Shown here: positions 41,115 through 47,045 of the stretch, one piece after another
Layout of the letters: each line of letters begins with the position of its first letter
Numbering within the stretch: position 1 is the stretch's first letter
The notes under the pieces: generated by a model
Seen by the model: the letters and a program-made list of their open reading frames with translations, nothing else
Told to the model about the DNA's origin: nothing
Databases searched by the model: none
Translations under genes and position numbers: made by a program
DNA from: Deltaproteobacteria bacterium Ga0077550
Lineage (GTDB): Bacteria; Myxococcota_A; Polyangia; Nannocystales; Nannocystaceae
Direction: 5' to 3'
Length of the DNA stretch: 47,045 bases
Assembly: GCA_001464385.1 (NCBI GenBank)
Contig: LNFB01000251.1
Coordinates: forward strand, 1-47,045

Positions 41115-42944
41115 CTACTCGCGGACGATCGTGATCGACTCGATCCGGACCTCGCGCTTGGGTCGGTCGCGATCGTCGACGGGGACCTTGGCGATGCGCA
41201 GCGGGAGCGTCGGCTCGCACTGGCCGAAGATCGTGGACCTGCCCTGGAGATGCGGCGTCGGTGCGACGGTGACGAAGAACTGGCTGCCGTTGGTGTCGGG
41301 GCCGCGGTTGGCCATCGCGAGCACGCCGGGTGCGTCGTACCCCAGCGTGGGGTCGATCTCGTCGGCGAACGTGTAGCCGGGGCCGCCGCGACCGCTGCCC
41401 TCGGGGTCGCCGCCCTGGATCATGAAGCCGTCGATGACGCGGTGCAGCGGCGTGCCGGCGTACAGCGGGCGACGCTCCCAGGTGTTCGTGGCGGGATCGA
41501 GCCAGGCCCGCACGCCGCGGGCGAGGCCGATGAAGTTCGCGACGGTCCGCGGCGCACGGTCGTCGAAGAGCTCGCAGCGCATGGTGCCCCGCGAGGTGCG
41601 GATCACCGCGGCGAGCTTGCCGGGGCGATCGGGCGCGAGGGATGGATCGCCCGCGAGCGCCTCGGCGAGGTCGAACGCGCCGCCGTGGGGATCGGGGGGC
41701 GGCGGCGCGTCGGGATCGAGCTTCGGTGCGACGACACCGCCCGCGACACCGCCGGGTACACCACCTTCGACGCCGCCCTCGACACCGCCCGCGACACCGC
41801 CGGGTACACCACCGACGACGCCACCTTCGACGCCGCCGGGTACACCACCGACGACACCACCTTCGACGCCGCCGGGTACACCACCTTCGACGCCGCCCTC
41901 CACGATCAACTCGGTCGGGACTTCGCGGGGCGGTACGCGCTCGGGCTCCTCGACCTCGCGTCGCGTCACGATGTCGACCAACTGATCCTCGTTCGAGCCG
42001 GGCCCGTCGGATCCGCGGATCGCGAGGCCCGCCCCGCGCGCCACGATGGAATCGGGGTCGATCGCCCCGAGCACCCGGTCCGACCGCACCTCGTCGATGG
42101 AGTTCCCGATCAACCCGCTGCCCTGGCCGGAGCTCGAGTCGAGGAGCATCGCCACCGATCCATCGCCGCGCTCGAGCGCGCTCAGGATCTCCAGCGTCCC
42201 GATGTCGGGGGATCGTCGGCGCTTGGGGCCACGCTTGCGCGCGCGCACCGGCTTGGCCGCTGCGTCGGGCAGGGCGACCGGGCTCGCGATCTCGGGCGCC
42301 ACCGCGGCGACGCGGGCGAGCTCCGGCACCACGTCCGGCATCACGTCCGGCACCAACGGCGGCGGTGGCTCGGGGTCCGCGAAGCGGATCACCGGCGCGG
42401 CGACGAACTCGGGCACGATCGTCGGCACCGTGTACATCGCCCGCTCGATCGGCGTGTCGTCCGCGTGCTCCTCGGGCGTCTCGCGCTCGGGCTCGGTGAG
42501 CTCGTGCCGCACGATCTCGCGGCCGACCCACAGGGCGATCACGCCGGCGGTGAGCGCCGCGATGACCGTCTCGCGCGCGGGGATCAACGTGCCGAGGCCG
42601 CCGCGCGCGACGGCCTCGGTCTCCAGCGGCTCGATCGAGAGCTCGATCTGCGGATGGGCGGTCGGCGAGACGAGCGCGCGCATGCCCGGCGTGATCGCGA
42701 CGCCGGTCGCGTCGAGCCCGGCGAGGTCGCGCGGCGCGTCGGGGCCGGTCACCGCGCCGATGAGGCCGACCGTCGGCATCAAGCGACCGCCACGCAGCAG
42801 GGCCACCGCGTCGCCGAGGCCGGGCACCACCACGTCGCCGTCCTCGCCGATCACAAGCTCCGGGCCGCACGCCAGCGTCTGCACCATCCGCCCGCCGAGA
42901 CGGACCTCGACGTGGAAGCGGGGAGCAGGCGCGCGCGCGGGCAT
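41115..42944 (-). CDS. AgmX-like membrane protein fused to a cyclophilin-type prolyl isomerase
   Basis: 609 aa. Residues 1-110 form a beta-rich cytoplasmic domain like the start of AgmX/PglI-type gliding proteins. One membrane helix spans ~124-140. A Pro-rich periplasmic stretch (180-240) and a basic patch (RKRGPKRRR) follow. Residues 349-404 are 14 perfect xGGV tetrapeptides. The C-terminal ~165 residues are a cyclophilin: LHRVIDGFMIQGGDP (~500-514), GPGYTFADEI and MANRGPDTNGSQFFV (~544-558). The enzyme would isomerise X-Pro bonds in the periplasm, carried on a flexible inner-membrane tether. The fusion is unusual. Confidence 0.85.
   Translation of the reverse strand: MPARAPAPRFHVEVRLGGRMVQTLACGPELVIGEDGDVVVPGLGDAVALLRGGRLMPTVGLIGAVTGPDAPRDLAGLDATGVAITPGMRALVSPTAHPQIELSIEPLETEAVARGGLGTLIPARETVIAALTAGVIALWVGREIVRHELTEPERETPEEHADDTPIERAMYTVPTIVPEFVAAPVIRFADPEPPPPLVPDVMPDVVPELARVAAVAPEIASPVALPDAAAKPVRARKRGPKRRRSPDIGTLEILSALERGDGSVAMLLDSSSGQGSGLIGNSIDEVRSDRVLGAIDPDSIVARGAGLAIRGSDGPGSNEDQLVDIVTRREVEEPERVPPREVPTELIVEGGVEGGVPGGVEGGVVGGVPGGVEGGVVGGVPGGVAGGVEGGVEGGVPGGVAGGVVAPKLDPDAPPPPDPHGGAFDLAEALAGDPSLAPDRPGKLAAVIRTSRGTMRCELFDDRAPRTVANFIGLARGVRAWLDPATNTWERRPLYAGTPLHRVIDGFMIQGGDPEGSGRGGPGYTFADEIDPTLGYDAPGVLAMANRGPDTNGSQFFVTVAPTPHLQGRSTIFGQCEPTLPLRIAKVPVDDRDRPKREVRIESITIVRE
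41733..41900. repeat. 12-bp tandem repeat encoding xGGV tetrapeptides
   Basis: Fourteen 12-bp units inside the AgmX-cyclophilin gene, with higher-order runs of EGGV, VGGV, PGGV and AGGV. In-frame expansion or contraction would change the tether length only. Confidence 0.85.
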
Positions 42945-43059
42945 GGAGCGAGGCTAACGCGTCCGCGCGCCCGGCGATTCACGGGGGCGGACGCGGGATC
43001 CTCACCCCGCATGGGGGCGATCGCGTGCAACCGGGGCGGCCCGCCCGCGTCGTCCGGCT

Positions 43060-43599
43060 TCACCCGCAGCGCACCACGACCGCGCCGCCCTCCCGCGCCA
43101 CCGTGGCGCCGAGCTCGGTCGCGAGCGCCCCGAGCACCGCGGCCCGCGAAGCGTTGCGCACCTCGAGGTCCACCCGCTGCCCGTCGCAGCCGAGGACGTC
43201 GGCACCCGGTGACACCGCCGCGACGGCCTGCGCCGCGGTCACGTCGCGCAGCTCGACGTCGATCGCGGCGTCGTCCGCCGGGCCCGCGCACCCCACGGTG
43301 AGCACGCCCGCATCGCTGCGGCGGTACTCGAGGTCGAGCGCCGCGGCGAGCTCGAGCAGCAGGGTGCGTGGCTCGACGCGGTACAGGATCAGATCGATCG
43401 CCCCGCCGACGCACGGGTCCAGGGCGATCGGCTCCCCGATCACGTCGCCGAGCAGCAGGAACACGTCGCCGATCGGCGCCTGCTGAATCTCGATGTCGAT
43501 CGGCGGTGCCGTCACGCTCGCGAGGGGATCGGCCGGCGTGGTCGCGGCCGAGGTCATGAAAACGGTGGTGAGCAGGATGCGGGCGAAGAGGCTGGTCAT
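43060..43599 (-). CDS. Exported protein with secretin/TonB short N-terminal (STN)-like domain
   Basis: 179 aa from ATG 43599, which overlaps the stop of the upstream gene (ATGA). A signal peptide (LFARILLTTVFMTSAATTPA) precedes two STN-like halves. The first, residues ~30-90 (IDIEIQQAPIGDVFLLLGDV, then LELAAALDLEYRRSDAGVLT), is well preserved; the second, ~100-170, is a weaker repeat. STN domains normally sit at the front of secretins or FecA-type receptors and contact FecR-like proteins. Here the domain stands alone in the periplasm, third gene of a sigma operon. It probably serves as the signal input. Confidence 0.72.
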   Translation of the reverse strand: MTSLFARILLTTVFMTSAATTPADPLASVTAPPIDIEIQQAPIGDVFLLLGDVIGEPIALDPCVGGAIDLILYRVEPRTLLLELAAALDLEYRRSDAGVLTVGCAGPADDAAIDVELRDVTAAQAVAAVSPGADVLGCDGQRVDLEVRNASRAAVLGALATELGATVAREGGAVVVRCG

Positions 43600-43916
43600 G
43601 GCGAGGGCTCCCTGCGGACGGCGATGTGGATCCGAACGTCGGACTCGGTGGGGCGACCGTCGACGTGCAAGGCGAGGCGCAGGCCCCAGTCGATGGGCGC
43701 GGCGATCGGTGGGGGCTGCTCCGGCGCGGGCTCGCGGCGCACGATCGCGATCGTGATCGCGAGGGCCCCCGCGACGGCGAGCCCGGCAACGCGCCACCGC
43801 GTGGGCCCGCGCGAGTCGATCGCGGCCCGCGTCCGCTCGAGATCCACCCGCTGCGTCGCCGCGTCGGGCATGGCGGCGTCGAGCCACCGTCGGTGGGGTT
43901 TGCCCAGGTCGTTCAT
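43596..43916 (-). CDS. Small single-helix membrane protein, probable anti-sigma factor
   Basis: 106 aa. It overlaps the sigma gene upstream (ATGA at 43913-43916) and the STN gene downstream (ATGA at 43596-43599). A ~45-residue cytoplasmic part (DLGKPHRRWLDAAMPDAATQ) is followed by one membrane helix (~43-58) and a ~45-residue periplasmic tail. No zinc-binding anti-sigma motif is present, but place and topology fit a minimal anti-sigma factor relaying a signal between the STN protein and the sigma factor. That role is inference. Confidence 0.65.
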   Translation of the reverse strand: MNDLGKPHRRWLDAAMPDAATQRVDLERTRAAIDSRGPTRWRVAGLAVAGALAITIAIVRREPAPEQPPPIAAPIDWGLRLALHVDGRPTESDVRIHIAVRREPSP

Positions 43917-44509
43917 GGTCGCTCCTCGGTGGTGTCGGGCTCCGCGTCGCGCATGGCGACCCGCAATCGCTCGAGGCCCTTGTGCAGCGAGACGCGGGCC
44001 GCGTTCGCGGTGATGCCGAGCTGCTCCGCGATCTCCCGCGGCTCGAGCTCGGCGTCGAGGTGCAGGCTCGTCACCGCGCGCTGCTGCGGCGACAAGCGCG
44101 TCATCGCGGCGCCGATCCGCGCCGCCGTGCGATCGGCCGACGCGAGCGCCTCGGGATCCATCGCCGCGGCGCCGATCGATGCGCGCGGTCGCAGCCAGCG
44201 GACGAGGCGTCGGCGGGCGCTCGTCGCCACGTTCACGGTGGTGCGGTGCAGCCAGGTGCGCAGGGCGGCGCGGGGCTCCCAGCGCGGCGCGATCGCGTGG
44301 AGCAACACGAACACCTCCTGCGTGACGTCGCGGGCCTCGTCGCGATCGAGCACGGTCGCCATCGCGAGGCGGAAGACCGCGGGGTAGTGCTCGGTGTGGA
44401 GCTCGGCGAAGGCGACCGCGTCACCACCGGCGACGCGGGCCATCTGCTCCGCGTCGCGCCCGTGGCCGTCGCGTCGTCGTTCGGCCAGGGTCGCGGCGGG
44501 CATCGGCAT
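43913..44509 (-). CDS. ECF-type RNA polymerase sigma factor
   Basis: 198 aa from ATG 44509; GTG 44512 is one codon upstream. Region 2 spans ~25-90 (AVAFAELHTEHYPAVFRLAM; DEARDVTQEVFVLLHA; WLHRTTVNVATSARRR). Region 4 spans ~135-185 (MTRLSPQQRAVTSLHLDAEL; PREIAEQLGITANAARVSLH). First gene of a fully overlapping three-gene operon with the membrane protein and STN protein, whose expression it probably controls. Confidence 0.88.
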   Translation of the reverse strand: MPMPAATLAERRRDGHGRDAEQMARVAGGDAVAFAELHTEHYPAVFRLAMATVLDRDEARDVTQEVFVLLHAIAPRWEPRAALRTWLHRTTVNVATSARRRLVRWLRPRASIGAAAMDPEALASADRTAARIGAAMTRLSPQQRAVTSLHLDAELEPREIAEQLGITANAARVSLHKGLERLRVAMRDAEPDTTEERP

Positions 44510-44557
44510 CACGCGGGCTCTTCATGCCGCGGGCCGCCCCAGCATTACCGCGACCCC

Positions 44558-45190
44558 TCACGTCGTCCACTGACAGCGGAACTCGTGGTACGGCGCGCCG
44601 TCGCGGACGCACGCGGTCTCGCGGCCGCCCGGCAGCACCTTGGCGCCGAGCTGGGCCATCGCCGAGATCATCCAGCCCTCCATCATGCGGCAGTGGGACC
44701 GCGCCATGGTCGGGAAGTCGAGGATGCGCAGGACCGTCTCCTCGGGCTCGCGGGCGATCGCGATCATCCGGCCCGCGTGGTCGTAGTAGCGGGGCCACAC
44801 GCGCTCGCACGAGCCGATGAGGTGGCGCGGCGACGCGAGCACCCGGAGGATCGAGAAGGCGCCGCCGCTCAGATCGGTGCGCGCCGCGGCCTCGCCGAGG
44901 CTGGACACCAGGGAGAAGTCGCCGGTGCCGAACTCGCGCTCGGCCCCCTCGAGCAGCTGCACGAAGGCGACGTAGGGATACCAGTCGGTCTTGTTGAGCC
45001 GGGTCGCGCACGCGGCCGCGAGCTCGGGACCCCACGTCGGCAGCGCGGCGGCGACGGCGTCGGCGCCGAACTGCGCGCGCAGCTGCTTGAGCGGCCCCAG
45101 CAGCGCCATTCCCCGTGCGGTCGGCAGTGCGGTCATCGTCGCGGCGTCCGGCAGCCGGTCGGGGTCGCCGACCCTGCCGCCGCCCATCAT
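44558..45190 (-). CDS. TIGR02265/DUF2378-like myxobacterial protein
   Basis: 210 aa from ATG 45190, which overlaps the stop of the upstream gene (ATGA); ATG 45136 would give a more usual family start (TARGMALLGPLKQLRAQFG). Typical features are a DWYPYVAFVQLLEGA segment, a FSLVSSLGEAAARTDLSGG helix and a late FRCQW end. These occur in the Myxococcus paralogous family TIGR02265/DUF2378, thought to have a V4R/HNOB-like ligand-binding fold; function unknown. Translationally coupled to the exonuclease-family lipoprotein. Confidence 0.7.
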   Translation of the reverse strand: MMGGGRVGDPDRLPDAATMTALPTARGMALLGPLKQLRAQFGADAVAAALPTWGPELAAACATRLNKTDWYPYVAFVQLLEGAEREFGTGDFSLVSSLGEAAARTDLSGGAFSILRVLASPRHLIGSCERVWPRYYDHAGRMIAIAREPEETVLRILDFPTMARSHCRMMEGWMISAMAQLGAKVLPGGRETACVRDGAPYHEFRCQWTT

Positions 45191-45996
45191 CGCACGAGCA
45201 CGGCGAGCACGGGGCGGTGATCCGAGACGCCGGCGTCGAGGACCCGCGCGTCGACCGCTCGCCACTGCGGCCCGGCCACGATGTGGTCGAGCCGCAGCTG
45301 CAGGCTCGACAACGGCAGCGCCCAGCGCCACGTCGTCGCGAGCCGGTCGAACTGCGGCAGCACGCTGGAGAATCCGCGCTCGCCCAGCCACGCCACCGCG
45401 TCGCCGCGCTCGCTCTCGTTGAAGTCGCCCGCGACGATGGTCGGCAGCGCCGGATCGAGGGCGGCGCCGAAGGCCTCGATCTCGGCGAGGCGGATGTCGT
45501 CGGTGGTGAAGCTCCCGACGATCCAGCTCCCCGAGTCGCTGATCGGCGGGCGCAGGTGGACGTCGAGCAGCTGCACCGGCCCGCCGGGGGCGTCGATCAC
45601 GAACCGCCACGCCGGGAACCACCGCGTCGGCGAGGCGAGGTACTGCTCGTCGGCGATCGGGTACTTCGACAGGACGCCGAGCCCGCCCGCGTTGCAGCAG
45701 TCGCGGAAGCGCATGTGCGGGTAGCGGTCGCCCAGGGCCTCGCGCACCGCGAGCTCGCCGTCGGTCGTGGTCTCCTGCAGCAGCACCACGTCGGCGTCGC
45801 CCTGCTCGATCGCCGCGATGTTGTCGGGGTGATCGGCCAGGGCGTAGTTGACGTTGAACGTCATCACCCGCAGGCCGCCCGCGGGCACCCGCGGCGCGCC
45901 GGGATCGAGGGGCTCGGCAGTGGGCCCGGCGCAGCCGCGGCCCAGCGAGACCACCGCCACGGCGATCAATGCCGCCAACCATGCCCGATGCGTCAT
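45187..45996 (-). CDS. Endonuclease/exonuclease/phosphatase family lipoprotein
   Basis: 269 aa from ATG 45996; the N-terminal signal ends SLGRGC, placing the enzyme at the envelope. The EEP fold motifs are present: MTFNVNYA (~48), VVLLQET with metal-binding Glu (~74), AGDFNES (~190), LDHIVAG (~240) and the terminal SDHRPVL with catalytic Asp-His (~260). Secreted members cleave DNA, sphingomyelin or phosphoinositides; nothing here decides which. It is coupled to the DUF2378-like gene. Confidence 0.85.
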   Translation of the reverse strand: MTHRAWLAALIAVAVVSLGRGCAGPTAEPLDPGAPRVPAGGLRVMTFNVNYALADHPDNIAAIEQGDADVVLLQETTTDGELAVREALGDRYPHMRFRDCCNAGGLGVLSKYPIADEQYLASPTRWFPAWRFVIDAPGGPVQLLDVHLRPPISDSGSWIVGSFTTDDIRLAEIEAFGAALDPALPTIVAGDFNESERGDAVAWLGERGFSSVLPQFDRLATTWRWALPLSSLQLRLDHIVAGPQWRAVDARVLDAGVSDHRPVLAVLVR

Positions 45997-46058
45997 GCGG
46001 AGTGAGACGCGGGGCGCCGCGCTGGAGTTCCCCGCGGGGCGCCGCGGTGACACGGCCG

Positions 46059-46724
46059 TTACGACGCCGAGGGGTCGCCGTCGGGCTCGTCGTCCGCGTC
46101 GTCCTCGTCGACCGCGTCGTCGTCGTCGGGCGCGTCGTCGTCGGGCGCGTCGTCGTCGGGCTCGTCCGCGGACGACGCGGCCCCGGCGAGCTTGGCCGCG
46201 AGGGTGGCCTCGCCGAGGACCCGGATCATCCGCAGCAGCTCGCGCGCGGCGCCCTTGCCCCGCGGGCTCTCGGGCTCGCGCGTGGCCATGCGCACCCGCT
46301 GCCGGAGCGCCTGCACGTCGGCCCCGGGGTGCGCGGTCACGAAGGCCGTCATCGCCGCGCCGCCGCCGGTCAGCAGCTGCGTCCGCCAGATCTCGTAGGT
46401 CTGCTCGCGACGCGAGCGCTCGCCCTTGCCGGTCTGGGCCTCGCGCACGCCGGCCTCGATCGGCGCCAGGTCGGCGGCGCGCAGCAGCCCACCGATCCGG
46501 CGGAGCTGGCGGGCGCGGGCGTTCTTCTTGAACCCCTGGCAGGCCACGACCGCCTCGGCGATCTCCTCGGGCAGCCCGACCGCGGCGAGCTGGGGCGGCT
46601 TCATCCCGACCAGCGTGTTGGCCAGGGCCGCGATCGCCCGCATCCGGATCGTCCGCTCGCGGTGGCTCTCGCGGCCGAGGCCCTCGTCTTCGCCCTCGGG
46701 GGGCTGTTGGTCGTCGATCGCCAT
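46059..46724 (-). CDS. darP: DarP (YjgA/DUF615) family ribosome-associated protein
   Basis: 221 aa from ATG 46724. Matching regions to E. coli DarP (YjgA) include the PEEIAEAVVACQGFKKNARA and RQLRRIGGLLRAADLAPIEA helices and the late PGADVQALRQRVRMA segment. DarP helps 50S ribosomal subunit maturation and is found in the cytoplasm. The ~45-residue C-terminal tail of almost pure Asp/Glu/Pro is extra relative to the E. coli protein. It lies alone, convergent to nothing, downstream of a lipoprotein start on the other strand. Confidence 0.8.
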   Translation of the reverse strand: MAIDDQQPPEGEDEGLGRESHRERTIRMRAIAALANTLVGMKPPQLAAVGLPEEIAEAVVACQGFKKNARARQLRRIGGLLRAADLAPIEAGVREAQTGKGERSRREQTYEIWRTQLLTGGGAAMTAFVTAHPGADVQALRQRVRMATREPESPRGKGAARELLRMIRVLGEATLAAKLAGAASSADEPDDDAPDDDAPDDDDAVDEDDADDEPDGDPSAS

Positions 46725-46902
46725 GGGGCCCTCGGGGCGCGCGGAGCCTACCCCTGATCGCGCGCGCGCGTCGATCGGCGCGGGTCCGCGGCGCGGGTTC
46801 GCCCCGCACTGGCCCGATGGCCGCACAATCGAGGTCGCGGTCCGCGGAGAACTGGCGCGCGCGGCGGCGGATCCGTAGCCTGACAGGTCGGAGGACCTGG
46901 CC

Positions 46903-47045
46903 ATGAAACTGATCTCGATCGCGACGTTCACCCTGTTGTCGTCAACCCTCGCGCTCGCCTGCGGCTCCCCGTCCGAGGGCGGCGGCACCGGCGAGAGCAG
47001 CAGCAGCGGATCATCCTCGAGCGACGGCTCGATGACCGCGGGCTC
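46903..47045 (+). CDS. Lipoprotein, 5' part only
   Basis: GGAGG lies nine bases before ATG 46903. The visible 47 codons give a signal peptide MKLISIATFTLLSSTLALAC with the lipobox LALAC and then a Gly/Ser/Asp linker, as in other lipoproteins of this window. The rest lies beyond the right edge, so function cannot be read. It is divergent from the DarP gene. Confidence 0.8.
   Translation, partial: MKLISIATFTLLSSTLALACGSPSEGGGTGESSSSGSSSSDGSMTAG

Noticed and set aside
41733..41900. Possible satellite or CRISPR-like repeat
   Set aside because: Twelve-base units keep the frame and encode xGGV tetrapeptides of the tether.

Overview
This is a very GC-rich, gene-dense bacterial window. The gene set points to a predatory or soil myxobacterium of the Nannocystaceae type. 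The supporting features are: many lipoproteins with Ser/Thr/Gly/Asp-rich linkers behind the lipobox, three proteins ending in a MYXO-CTERM sorting tail, two DUF1592/DUF1552 lipoprotein and Tat-protein pairs, a Hanks-type kinase beside an ECF sigma factor, a TIGR02265/DUF2378-like protein and an AgmX-like protein. I see no rRNA, tRNA, CRISPR array, transposase or phage gene. Product assignments come from reading the translated sequence; no database search was possible.

Layout. 1-2835: the end of a lipoprotein gene, then an ECF sigma factor and a Ser/Thr kinase whose membrane-spanning C-terminus is in a different frame. 2878-5969: a coupled DUF1592 (haem c motif) and DUF1552 (Tat signal) pair. 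6168-9143: a Cys-rich lipoprotein and a divergent type-B carboxylesterase. 9163-13314: a stress or envelope block with two ferritin-like proteins, a YflT-like glycine-zipper protein, a BON lipoprotein, an AI-2E-type transporter and a tiny DUF3309 protein. 13536-18618: a DUF4397 lipoprotein, two small envelope genes, a metzincin-like lipoprotein metallopeptidase and a hypothetical gene. 18664-24343: a second DUF1592/DUF1552 pair followed by a MYXO-CTERM gene and a DUF4185-like lipoprotein gene. Between these genes lie repeated copies of the 3' end of the DUF1552 gene. 24499-27382: an outer-surface protein, an ECF sigma factor and a FecR-TPR protein.

27771-34855 differs from the rest. A 117-aa helical protein precedes a 1541-aa protein carrying two separate HExxH zinc-protease-like centres and no signal peptide. 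It is flanked by gene fragments, a membrane protein and a coupled pair of small genes, one of them very Cys-rich. This is the best candidate for an undescribed system: possibly a large exported protease with an accessory partner. 34940-39761: two tandem MYXO-CTERM paralogues, two lipoproteins, and another gene whose 3' end exists as a second copy (53 bp, three differences). 39934-47045: a methyltransferase, an AgmX-like/cyclophilin fusion, a coupled three-gene sigma/membrane-anchor/STN-domain operon, a DUF2378-like protein coupled to an endonuclease/exonuclease/phosphatase-family lipoprotein, a DarP (YjgA) homologue, and the start of another lipoprotein gene.

Most genes probably act in the envelope or outside the cell. 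Regulation looks dominated by three ECF sigma modules (713, 25699 and 44509).
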